Below, piece by piece: positions 7,741 through 15,055 of a stretch of 15,758 nt of DNA (positions within the stretch are counted from its first letter, which is position 1; every line of letters begins with the position of its first letter). The translations under genes were made by a program, and so were the position numbers. The notes below the pieces were generated by a model. That model ran no database searches, had not been told where the DNA came from, and was given only the letters and a program-made list of their open reading frames with translations. This DNA is from Bacteroidota bacterium. Lineage in GTDB: Bacteria > Bacteroidota > Bacteroidia > Bacteroidales > Porphyromonadaceae. The stretch spans positions 1 through 15,758 of the forward strand of contig JAEWGA010000035.1 in NCBI GenBank assembly GCA_023388555.1, read 5' to 3'.

Positions 7741-8616
7741 TTAATCCCTATAACGTTTTGTTATATCCTGGTAGTTATCTATCCTCCGATCTCGTAAAAA
7801 AGGCCACCAGCGCCTAACCTGTTCGGACCTAAGCATATCTATATCCAAAACCGCAGTTTGCTCTTGGGTTTGCGAAAATTCAAGCAAAACCTCTCCTTGT
7901 GGTCCCGCAACAAAAGAGCTTCCCCAAAAAGTTATTCCTTGGGTTTGCCCAGAGGGGTCGGGCTCATACCCCACTCTATTTACCGCAACTACAGGTATAC
8001 CATTGGCTATAGCGTGCCCCCGCTGAACAGTTTTCCAAGCACATTGTTGCCTTGTCTGCTCTTCGTGAAGGTCGGAGCTTTCATAACCTATAGCAGTAGG
8101 ATAAATAAGGATTTCGGCCCCGGCCAATGCCATTAATCGGGCGGCCTCGGGATACCACTGGTCCCAACACACCAACACACCTAATACACCTACACTCGTA
8201 CGTATTGGAGCAAACCCTAAGTCGCCAGGAGTAAAGTAAAACTTCTCATAGTAGGCTGGGTCATCGGGGATATGCATTTTCCGGTATAGGCCAGCAATTG
8301 TTCCGTCCTTTTCCAAAACCACGGCGGTATTGTGGTACAACCCTGGGGCTCTTTTCTCAAACAAAGAGCAAACTATAACAACACCCAGCTCTTTTGCTAA
8401 TGTGCCAAACTTATTGGTAGAAGGCCCAGGAATAGGTTCCGCTTGGTCAAATACACCTACGTCTTCTACCTGACAAAAGTACAATCCATTGTGAAGCTCT
8501 TGTAATACAATAAGCTCGGCACCCTGTTCTGCACACTTACGTATGCTATTTTCCAAACGGGCTATATTATTCTTAATATCGGCAGTATTATGCTGTTGTA
8601 TTAAACCTACCTTCAT
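7741..8616 (-). CDS. aguB: N-carbamoylputrescine amidase (nitrilase superfamily)
   Basis: Hydrolyses N-carbamoylputrescine to putrescine, ammonia and CO2, the last step of the agmatine route to putrescine. The nitrilase triad is complete: E40 in VLQELHNGLYFCQ, K113 in YRKMHIPDD and C150 in VCWDQWYPEAARL. The QELHNGLYFCQ form and the WDQWYPE motif are typical of carbamoylputrescine amidases rather than omega-amidases, and the C-terminus WWPFLRDRRID also fits. Length 291 is normal. The ATG at 8614-8616 lies inside the end of aguA (29-base overlap), so the two steps are almost certainly co-expressed. Function is supported independently by adjacency to agmatine deiminase. Confidence 0.95.
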   Translation of the reverse strand: MKVGLIQQHNTADIKNNIARLENSIRKCAEQGAELIVLQELHNGLYFCQVEDVGVFDQAEPIPGPSTNKFGTLAKELGVVIVCSLFEKRAPGLYHNTAVVLEKDGTIAGLYRKMHIPDDPAYYEKFYFTPGDLGFAPIRTSVGVLGVLVCWDQWYPEAARLMALAGAEILIYPTAIGYESSDLHEEQTRQQCAWKTVQRGHAIANGIPVVAVNRVGYEPDPSGQTQGITFWGSSFVAGPQGEVLLEFSQTQEQTAVLDIDMLRSEQVRRWWPFLRDRRIDNYQDITKRYRD

Positions 8617-9676
8617 AGTTCTTCTGTATTAAGTTCGTATTGGTAAACCCTTCCGGAATTTGCATCGTTACACAATGCAACGAGCCATGTTGTTGCACCA
8701 AAGCACTACACAGGATGGGAATAACTTTTCGGTCAACAAACAATTCTTGTAGAAGCTGGATAGCCGTCTCATCCTCTTCTACACCATAAACAGGCAATAA
8801 AACAGCCCCATTAATAACCAAGAAGTTAGCATATGTAGCGGGCAGAGGATTGTTGGCACAAGCCTCCCAATCTGTTTTAGGTACAGGCAGGGGTACACAC
8901 CTATAAGGTTCGCCATTGGCACTCCTCATTTTGTCCAGTTCCCTCTCGAGCATCTGCAAAGGGAGCCACCTGGGGTCGTTCTTATCTGCAGTATGGCAAT
9001 ATACTATGGTATGCTCGTCCACAAAACGTGCTAATGTATCAATATGGCCGTCCGTATCATCTCCTGGCAGGGGAAGAACATCCAAAATATAAAGGTGCTT
9101 CAGGCCTAATGCTTCTTCCAAGTATCGCTGCTGTACCTCAATAGGAATACCGGGGTTCCTATTGCTTTCGTTAATAACAGATAAGGTTGTCATACCAATA
9201 CCACAGCCATCCGTTTCTATTGCGCCCCCTTCAAACACAAAATTCAGCGCATTCTCCAACCTAACCTCTGGCGAAAAAACAGACCTTTCCCAAAGGGTAC
9301 GCACCACCATGTTATCCCTATTGGAGGGGAACTTCATTCCCCAAGCATTAAAAGCAAAATCCAATACAGTTTTTTGGGAGCCACCTAACGACAAGGGTCC
9401 AAAATCCCTGGCCCAAGTGTCGTTAAGGGGGAAATTATCCAGTACAATTAAAGGGAATGGCCCTACCTCTTGCAACACTTGGGGTAATGGCTCAGGGGTA
9501 CTACATAACAAAATAACGGCCTGATGTTCACAAATAGCCTTAATGATTTCGGTATAACAAGCCCTAACCTCCCCAAGGTTATCCGCCCAGTCCATTTCAT
9601 TCGTGGGCCAGCCCAGAATAACAGCATCCTGAGGTGCCCATTCTGGTAACAGCATATGCATAGGTAACGTTTCCAT
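8588..9676 (-). CDS. aguA: Agmatine deiminase
   Basis: Converts agmatine to N-carbamoylputrescine plus ammonia; a cytoplasmic enzyme of the guanidino-group-modifying (pentein) superfamily. Key motifs: LPEWAPQDAV near the N-terminus, NDTWARDFGP around D86 and D91, FEGGAIETDG with E149, DDTDGHIDTLARFV with H211 and D213, and the nucleophile C335 in GSLHCVTMQIP. The 362-residue length fits. The start could be the ATG at 9676, or one of two internal ATGs at 9661 and 9655, which lie closer to the conserved LPEW and would leave a short leader behind the promoter box at 9681-9688. First gene of the leftward run; its end overlaps aguB. No arginine decarboxylase lies nearby, so agmatine must come from elsewhere in the genome or from outside. 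Confidence 0.95.
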   Translation of the reverse strand: METLPMHMLLPEWAPQDAVILGWPTNEMDWADNLGEVRACYTEIIKAICEHQAVILLCSTPEPLPQVLQEVGPFPLIVLDNFPLNDTWARDFGPLSLGGSQKTVLDFAFNAWGMKFPSNRDNMVVRTLWERSVFSPEVRLENALNFVFEGGAIETDGCGIGMTTLSVINESNRNPGIPIEVQQRYLEEALGLKHLYILDVLPLPGDDTDGHIDTLARFVDEHTIVYCHTADKNDPRWLPLQMLERELDKMRSANGEPYRCVPLPVPKTDWEACANNPLPATYANFLVINGAVLLPVYGVEEDETAIQLLQELFVDRKVIPILCSALVQQHGSLHCVTMQIPEGFTNTNLIQKNYEGRFNTTA

Positions 9677-9680
9677 ATTA

Positions 9681-9698
9681 CAAAGATACCCAAATGTA
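9681..9698 (-). promoter_or_regulatory. Two tandem promoter -7 boxes for aguA
   Basis: On the minus strand two exact TAnnTTTG matches sit ten bases apart: TACATTTG (9691-9698) and TATCTTTG (9681-9688). Both point to aguA and lie so close to the ATG at 9676 that transcripts would be nearly leaderless or begin before an internal ATG. No good -33 TTTG is visible at the right distance for either box, which lowers confidence. Confidence 0.45.
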
Positions 9699-9864
9699 CC
9701 TATTATGGTAAGGCACTATCACTTTTAATACCCTGCGGCAATAAGCTTCTCATGGCATGGGCATTCCCCTCCCCGTGTATGCCTAATGTGTATTATCCAT
9801 TACAAAACACATCCCCGGCAAAGCTCAAAGGGTTCTCACAAAGGGCTATCCCCCTCAAAAAAGA

Positions 9865-9896
9865 TTGGGGGAAAAGGGGCATTTTGTTTACTTTTG
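9865..9896 (+). promoter_or_regulatory. Putative promoter for ffh (-33 and -7 elements)
   Basis: TACTTTTG at 9889-9896 is an exact match to the Bacteroidota -7 consensus TAnnTTTG. TTGG at 9865-9868 lies 20 bases upstream, the right spacing for a -33 element, although the consensus is TTTG. Transcription would begin near 9902 and leave a leader of about 95 bases before the ffh ATG. The -33 element overlaps the right arm of a C5/G5 inverted repeat (9850-9871). Confidence 0.55.
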
Positions 9897-9910
9897 TACC
9901 TAAACGAACC

Positions 9911-9958
9911 ATAGCTCTCGAATAAAAGGTAAGCTATTGTTCTGGAGGTTTACCTCCA
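9911..9958 (+). promoter_or_regulatory. Two hairpins in the probable ffh mRNA leader
   Basis: ATAGCT (9911-9916) can pair with AGCTAT (9932-9937) across a 15-base loop, and TGGAGG (9943-9948) pairs with CCTCCA (9953-9958) across a 4-base loop. No T-run follows the second stem, so it is not an intrinsic terminator. Both lie between the predicted transcription start and the ATG at 9999. A role in expression is inference only. Confidence 0.35.
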
Positions 9959-9998
9959 TTCCTCTTAATTCATAATTCCTACAACAAATAATACTCAC

Positions 9999-11321
9999 AT
10001 GTTTGATAATCTATCGGAAAGGCTCGAACGCTCGTTTAAAATACTAAAAGGAGAAGGCCGTATTACGGAAATTAATGTTGCCGAAACCGTTAAGGATGTT
10101 AGGCGAGCCTTAATTGAAGCGGATGTCAACTACAAAGTTGCAAAACAATTTACCGATACTGTACGCGAAAAGGCATTAGGGCAAAACGTGCTCACCGCTA
10201 TTAAACCTGGAGAATTACTCATAAAAATAGTACACGACGAGCTAACCGCCTTAATGGGAGGTAGTGCGGCCGAACTTCAACTCCGAGGGAAACCTAACAT
10301 CATACTAATGTCGGGGCTACAAGGTTCTGGAAAAACGACCTTCTCGGGCAAGTTAGCCAATTATTTACGGAACAAAAAAGGATTAAAACCCCTCCTTGTT
10401 GCATGCGACGTATACCGCCCTGCCGCTATTGAGCAGCTAAAGGTACTTGGCGAACAACTCAAGATACCTGTATATACCGAAGAAGGTAACCAAAACCCAG
10501 TAGCTATTGCACAGTCGGCAATACAGTCGGCTGCCAGCCTCGGTTGCGATACTATAATTATAGACACTGCAGGGCGTTTGGCTGTGGATGAGGTTATGAT
10601 GGACGAAATTAGCCGTATCAAGGCTGCCATTAACCCATCGGAAACTCTATTTGTTGTTGATGCCATGACGGGGCAGGATGCTGTAAACACAGCAAAGGAG
10701 TTTAATGACCGCCTGAATTTTGATGGCGTAATACTAACCAAGCTGGACGGTGACACTCGTGGTGGTGCAGCCTTATCCATCCGAACCGTAGTAGACAAAC
10801 CAATAAAATTCATTGGCACAGGGGAGAAGATGGATGCCCTGGATATTTTCCACCCAAACCGAATGGCCGATAGGATATTGGGAATGGGCGATGTTGTGTC
10901 TTTGGTGGAAAGAGCTCAGGACCAATATGATGAAGAACAAGCACGAAAACTGCAAAAAAAGATTGCCAAAGACCAGTTCGACTTCAACGACTTCCTGGAC
11001 CAAATACACCAAATAAAGAAAATGGGGAACCTAAAGGACCTAATGGCTATGATACCCGGAGTAGGGAAAGCCATCAAGGACCTCGATATCGATGACAATG
11101 CCTTTAAGAGCATTGAAGCCATCATTCACTCTATGACCCCAGAAGAACGCCAAAACCCTAAAATAATCGACGGTTCCCGAAGAAAGCGTATTGCCACAGG
11201 AAGTGGCACAACGGTGAATGAAGTAAACCAACTACTCAAACAGTTCGAACAAACCCGGAAAATGATGAAACTCCTTTCGGGAGGAGGACTAAAAAACATA
11301 GCTCGTAATTTCGGGCGTTAA
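9999..11321 (+). CDS. ffh: Signal recognition particle protein Ffh
   Basis: GTPase that with SRP RNA binds signal sequences on translating ribosomes and delivers them to FtsY at the membrane. The helical N domain covers about residues 1-90 (with ALIEADVNYKVA), and the G domain about 95-295: GLQGSGKTT at 106-114, CDVYRPAAIEQL around 136-147, DTAGR at 189-193, TKLDGDTRGGAALS at 247-260 and GTGE at 273-276. The M domain follows, with the RNA-binding stretch SRRKRIATGSGT near 393-404 and the helix ending QFEQTRKMMK. The finger-loop region (KMGNLKDLMAMIPGVGK) is compact and has fewer methionines than E. coli Ffh. Length 440 is normal. First gene of the rightward run; folD starts 43 bases after its stop. 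The partner RNA gene is not visible here. Confidence 0.98.
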   Translation: MFDNLSERLERSFKILKGEGRITEINVAETVKDVRRALIEADVNYKVAKQFTDTVREKALGQNVLTAIKPGELLIKIVHDELTALMGGSAAELQLRGKPNIILMSGLQGSGKTTFSGKLANYLRNKKGLKPLLVACDVYRPAAIEQLKVLGEQLKIPVYTEEGNQNPVAIAQSAIQSAASLGCDTIIIDTAGRLAVDEVMMDEISRIKAAINPSETLFVVDAMTGQDAVNTAKEFNDRLNFDGVILTKLDGDTRGGAALSIRTVVDKPIKFIGTGEKMDALDIFHPNRMADRILGMGDVVSLVERAQDQYDEEQARKLQKKIAKDQFDFNDFLDQIHQIKKMGNLKDLMAMIPGVGKAIKDLDIDDNAFKSIEAIIHSMTPEERQNPKIIDGSRRKRIATGSGTTVNEVNQLLKQFEQTRKMMKLLSGGGLKNIARNFGR

Positions 11322-11364
11322 AAGAAACTCCGCAAATCAATCCACCTTTAAACAACATCAGTCT

Positions 11365-12264
11365 ATGAACCTTAGCTACCAACTTTTAGACGGGAAGAAA
11401 ACTGCCCACGACATACAATTAGAACTCACCAAAGAGGTCGAGCAACTGTTAGCAGCTGGGCACAGAGCACCCCACCTTGTAGCCATTCTTGTTGGGCACG
11501 ATGGCGGAAGCGAAACCTACGTAGCCTCTAAAATAAAAATGTGCGAATCCATTGGATATAAATCTACCCTTATCCGGTACGAAGATTCTGTTACAGAAGA
11601 TGTGTTAATACAAGAAATTCATAGGCTTAACCAAGATGAAACGGTGGATGGGTTCATTGTACAGCTACCCTTACCCAAACATATCAACGAGCAAAACATT
11701 ATAGAGGCAGTATCGCCAGCCAAGGATGTCGATGGATTTCACCCTATAAACGTAGGGCGTTTATCCATAGATATGCCCGGCTTTGTATCGGCCACACCCT
11801 TTGGAATCATCGAGCTTTTACGCCGCTATAACATAAGCACCCAGGGCAAACATTGCGTTATATTAGGGCGGAGCAATATTGTAGGCAAACCTATTGCCTC
11901 GCTATTGCTGCATAAGGGCTCCTTTGGAGATGCCACAGTAACCATTTGCCACCGCCACACAAAAAATCTAAAGGAAATAACCCGCACAGCCGACATCTTA
12001 ATTGCTGCTATGGGAACTCCCCTCTTTGTTACAGAAGATATGGTAAAAGAGGGCGCCGTAGTAATAGATGTAGGCACTACACGTGTGCCCGACAGCTCTC
12101 GTAAAAGTGGCTACAAACTATGTGGCGACGTAGACTTTGAACGCGTTGCACCACATACAAGCTTCATAACACCTGTACCCGGAGGTATAGGCCCCATGAC
12201 CATTATCTCCCTTATGTACAATACAATGCAAGCAGCAAAAACAAGAATAAAAAAAACAAAGTAA
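11365..12264 (+). CDS. folD: Bifunctional methylenetetrahydrofolate dehydrogenase/methenyltetrahydrofolate cyclohydrolase
   Basis: Interconverts 5,10-methylene-, 5,10-methenyl- and 10-formyl-tetrahydrofolate, supplying one-carbon units for purines and formyl-Met. Visible active-site features: Y52 and K56 in the TYVASK motif, Q100 in VDGFIVQLPLP and D123 in DVDGFHPINVGRL. The cofactor site GRSNIVGKP is at 168-176, and the family end signature PVPGGIGPMT at 270-279. The usual PCTP loop reads SATPFG here. Length 299 is standard. It follows ffh by 43 bases with no terminator between them, so it is probably co-transcribed; the hairpin at 12289-12322 may end this unit. Confidence 0.97.
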   Translation: MNLSYQLLDGKKTAHDIQLELTKEVEQLLAAGHRAPHLVAILVGHDGGSETYVASKIKMCESIGYKSTLIRYEDSVTEDVLIQEIHRLNQDETVDGFIVQLPLPKHINEQNIIEAVSPAKDVDGFHPINVGRLSIDMPGFVSATPFGIIELLRRYNISTQGKHCVILGRSNIVGKPIASLLLHKGSFGDATVTICHRHTKNLKEITRTADILIAAMGTPLFVTEDMVKEGAVVIDVGTTRVPDSSRKSGYKLCGDVDFERVAPHTSFITPVPGGIGPMTIISLMYNTMQAAKTRIKKTK

Positions 12265-12288
12265 CCCCAATACCTTACCCCACCTCTT

Positions 12289-12322
12289 AACGCCCACACT
12301 ATTGTACTGGGCGTTCCCTTTT
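12289..12322 (+). terminator. Intrinsic terminator candidate after folD
   Basis: AACGCCCA (12289-12296) and TGGGCGTT (12308-12315) form a perfect 8-base stem with an 11-base loop, followed by CCCTTTT. It begins 25 bases after the folD stop and ends 21 bases before the next ATG. Placement suits termination of ffh-folD, but the short T-run means read-through is possible. Confidence 0.55.
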
Positions 12323-12343
12323 GTACACTCTTCTTTCTAAGCT

Positions 12344-14419
12344 ATGTCCATCAGTCGGAATATCATTGCCAAAAACCTTTTGTCTTTTATTTTGGCAGCA
12401 GTTATAATTACGCTATCGTTCCCTGAAACCTTAAAATTCAAGTACGAATATGCTATTGGCAGGCCTTGGAACTATGAACTGCTAACAGCGCCTTTTAGCT
12501 TCGATGTGTACAAAAGCGCACCACTGCTCCAACACGAAAAGGATAGCCTTGCTCGCACCGTACACCCCTACTACGACTTAACGCCACAAGTATATATAGA
12601 GGCCAAGAAAAGGCTAATGGACGACTACCAAAAAGGCCGCTTAGACCACCTTAACAGCCAGTACATAGCCTACATACTAAGCACCCTGGAAAAAATATAC
12701 GAACAAGGGGTTATATCCAATGAAGACAACCAGCTATTACAATCCAATACCGGGGAATGCTATATCCTGAACAATGTAAAAGTAGCAAGAAAAGCTACCA
12801 CAAAAGAGCTATTCACCATTGTAAGTGCTTACGACTACATCCTGGGAAATGCACCAGGGCGTTTGGACAAAGAGGTACTTAAAAGCGCAAACGTTAACAA
12901 CTACCTGCAGTCCAACCTACAACTAAACCAGGACATAACCGACAAAGTACTCCAAACCAAACTTGCCGATTTGTCTCCAACCATAGGGCAAATTCAAGAA
13001 GGTGAAAAAATAGTTAACCGCGGAGATATAATCAGTTACGAAACAAGCCAAATCCTGGACTCCCTTAAACGCGTTTACGAAACCCAAACCAATTCCGCCC
13101 GAGAAATCCTCCTTATCCGGTTAGGGCAGTTCGTCATTAGCTTACTCCTTCTGCTCAGCTTCTTTAGCTACCTATATGCTTTCAGGCCCGAATACCTGAA
13201 ATCCATTAAAAACACCCTCTTCTTTCTCATCCTCATGGTGGGGTTCACCATTCTAACACAACTATCCGTAAACTTGAAATGGATTAATGTTTTCATAATT
13301 CCCTATGCCATTATTGCTATACTTACCCGCACCTTCTTCGACTCCCGCACCGCCTTCTCCTGCTTCTTTATAACAGTTATTCTTAATGCTCTATTAGTCC
13401 CCTTTGCCATAGAGTTTATAATAGTAGAATTTGTAGCCGGGATGGCCACCGTGGTCACTCTTCGCAACCTAAACCAAAGGTCCGACCTCATCCAATGCAC
13501 CTTCTTTGTACTACTATCTATGATAGTTACGGACCTTGCCTTCCTACTGTATCGGGACGGAGGTATTACATCCAACGCCCTATTCAACACCCTGTTCTTC
13601 GCTATAAACTTCATATTCTTAATGTTCTCCTATGTATTTGTATACATAGTAGAAAGAGTTTTTGGCTATGTTTCCAACGTTAGCCTGGTAGAGCTTTCCA
13701 ACTTCTACAACAGTCCTCTTCTCCGACAACTTTCGGAAATAGCCCCAGGGACAGCACAACACTCCCAACAAGTTGCTATTTTAGCAAGCGAAGCAGCTTC
13801 CAAAATAGGGGCCGACGTACAGCTTATTCGTACAGGCGCACTTTACCACGACATTGGCAAAATGCGAAACCCTACCTACTTCACCGAAAACCAAGGAGAA
13901 ACAAACCCACACGATAGGCTCCCCTACGAAGAAAGTGCTAAAATCATAATACGTCACGTAACCGATGGCATTGAAATGGCCGAGAAAGCAAAACTGCCAA
14001 GCCGCGTTATCGACTTTATCCGGACCCACCACGGGCTAAGCAGAGTAAAATACTTCTACAACAAATTCAAAAACGAAAACCCCGATAGGATAATAGACGA
14101 ATCCGTCTTCAGGTACCCCGGTCCAAACCCTTTCTCCAAAGAAACAGGGATACTAATGCTTGCCGATGCCGTTGAAGCCTCTTCCCGAAGCCTTAAAGAA
14201 CTCACCGAACAAAAAATATCCAACCACATTAATAAAATTGTAGATGGGATTATAGATGATGGGCTTCTAAAAAACACACCCCTAACCTTCAGGGACGTAG
14301 AAACCATTAAACAAGTTTTCCACGACAAACTTAAAACAATGTACCACTCACGTATAAGCTACCCCGAACTAAAAAAGAAAACCACCTCAAAAAACAATAC
14401 TACAGCACATAACGCTTAG
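12344..14419 (+). CDS. PgpH-like 7TM-HD cyclic di-AMP phosphodiesterase
   Basis: Integral membrane HD-superfamily phosphohydrolase of the YqfF/PgpH type; studied members hydrolyse the second messenger cyclic di-AMP. Layout: an N-terminal membrane anchor (about 8-26), a large extracytoplasmic 7TMR-HDED-type domain (about 30-250), seven hydrophobic segments between about 256 and 436, then a cytoplasmic HD domain (about 465-640). Metal ligands seen: H473 in GTAQHSQQ, H502-D503 in ALYHDIGKM, H538 in the segment IIRHVTDG and H562-H563 in RTHHGLS. The last 20 residues are polar and lysine-rich. Length 691 is near that of other family members. The ECF sigma gene starts 6 bases after its stop. The substrate is inferred from the family; no diadenylate cyclase is in the window. 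Its coding strand is strongly C-rich and G-poor compared with ffh. Confidence 0.9.
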   Translation: MSISRNIIAKNLLSFILAAVIITLSFPETLKFKYEYAIGRPWNYELLTAPFSFDVYKSAPLLQHEKDSLARTVHPYYDLTPQVYIEAKKRLMDDYQKGRLDHLNSQYIAYILSTLEKIYEQGVISNEDNQLLQSNTGECYILNNVKVARKATTKELFTIVSAYDYILGNAPGRLDKEVLKSANVNNYLQSNLQLNQDITDKVLQTKLADLSPTIGQIQEGEKIVNRGDIISYETSQILDSLKRVYETQTNSAREILLIRLGQFVISLLLLLSFFSYLYAFRPEYLKSIKNTLFFLILMVGFTILTQLSVNLKWINVFIIPYAIIAILTRTFFDSRTAFSCFFITVILNALLVPFAIEFIIVEFVAGMATVVTLRNLNQRSDLIQCTFFVLLSMIVTDLAFLLYRDGGITSNALFNTLFFAINFIFLMFSYVFVYIVERVFGYVSNVSLVELSNFYNSPLLRQLSEIAPGTAQHSQQVAILASEAASKIGADVQLIRTGALYHDIGKMRNPTYFTENQGETNPHDRLPYEESAKIIIRHVTDGIEMAEKAKLPSRVIDFIRTHHGLSRVKYFYNKFKNENPDRIIDESVFRYPGPNPFSKETGILMLADAVEASSRSLKELTEQKISNHINKIVDGIIDDGLLKNTPLTFRDVETIKQVFHDKLKTMYHSRISYPELKKKTTSKNNTTAHNA

Positions 14420-14425
14420 GTTATC

Positions 14426-14989
14426 ATGACTGAAATAAACCAAAACATAACCGACGAGGAGCTGGTACCCTTGCTACAAGACCCCTTATATGCCGAAAAA
14501 GCCTTTGCTATTCTGCTGGAAAGGTATTCCCAGCAATTATACATGGCTATACGGCGCATCCTATACGACCACGAACTAACAAACGATACGCTGCAAAACA
14601 CCTTTATTAAAGCATGGAAAAACATAAATAATTTCCGTGGCGACTCTAAACTCTTCACCTGGCTATATGCCATAGCCACCAACGAAGCGTTAACCCAAGT
14701 AAAAAAAGAAAACACCCACAAACGTATTCCAGTAGAAACAGTAGAGTATAACATTGCAGAAACTTTAATGTCGGACCCCTTCTTCGATGGCAATAAAGCG
14801 GAGGCCGACCTGTATGCTGCAATCGACAGGCTACCCGAAAAACAAAAAAATGTTTTCCGGATGAGGTACTTCGATGAGCTATCCTACAAAGATATCTCCA
14901 ACATTACCTGCATTAGCATTGGCTCCCTAAAAGCAAGTTATCACCACGCTGTGCAAAAGCTCCTCAAATATTTAATACCAGAAGATTAA
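14426..14989 (+). CDS. ECF-family RNA polymerase sigma factor
   Basis: Directs RNA polymerase to a small set of stress promoters. Region sigma-2 spans roughly residues 25-95 (ERYSQQLYMAIRRIL, then NDTLQNTFIKAWKNI and the WLYAIATNEAL helix). Region sigma-4 is at about 127-182, with LPEKQKNVFRMRYFDELSYKD and the recognition helix ISIGSLKASYHHAVQKL. The 187-residue length and the absence of sigma-1 and sigma-3 domains define the ECF group. It is closely packed behind the 7TM-HD gene and followed after 66 bases by a small membrane protein that probably controls it. Autoregulation is common for such operons, but no promoter motif specific to it can be identified here. Confidence 0.95.
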   Translation: MTEINQNITDEELVPLLQDPLYAEKAFAILLERYSQQLYMAIRRILYDHELTNDTLQNTFIKAWKNINNFRGDSKLFTWLYAIATNEALTQVKKENTHKRIPVETVEYNIAETLMSDPFFDGNKAEADLYAAIDRLPEKQKNVFRMRYFDELSYKDISNITCISIGSLKASYHHAVQKLLKYLIPED

Positions 14990-15004
14990 ACCTTTACAAC
15001 ACCC

Positions 15005-15019
15005 ACCTATCAAATAGGT
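15005..15019 (+). repeat. Perfect stem-loop between sigma gene and its downstream membrane gene
   Basis: ACCTAT (15005-15010), a CAA loop and ATAGGT (15014-15019) form a perfect 6-base inverted repeat in the 66-base gap. No T-run follows, so it is not a standard terminator. It could be an RNA processing or stability element, or a binding site; no direct evidence for either. Confidence 0.4.
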
Positions 15020-15055
15020 ACTATTGCAAATACCTTCACAAAAACAGATGTTCCA

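Larger units (their letters stand above)
9677..9998. other. Divergent aguA/ffh intergenic region rich in inverted repeats
   Basis: This 322-base stretch has no convincing gene. It holds the aguA promoter boxes, a rightward ffh promoter and five short inverted repeats: GGCAT 9754-9758 with ATGCC 9779-9783; ATGTGT 9786-9791 with ACACAT 9807-9812; CCCCC 9850-9854 with GGGGG 9867-9871; ATAGCT 9911-9916 with AGCTAT 9932-9937; and TGGAGG 9943-9948 with CCTCCA 9953-9958. A near repeat of CTCAAAGGG and CTCACAAAGGG lies around 9824-9846. I found no SRP RNA signature and no known riboswitch motif here. Confidence 0.6.

Noticed and set aside
9162..9524. A 120-residue open frame on the plus strand
   Set aside because: Antisense to aguA, with no recognised motif and no promoter or start context.
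9677..9998. Possible SRP RNA, 6S RNA or riboswitch beside ffh
   Set aside because: The GGAA tetraloop and GCAGC-type SRP core were not found, no long 6S-like helix could be drawn, and no known riboswitch core motif is present. Kept only as an unexplained structured region.
14416..14793. A 125-residue open frame on the minus strand
   Set aside because: Antisense to the ECF sigma gene, whose protein has clear sigma-2 and sigma-4 regions; no independent support.
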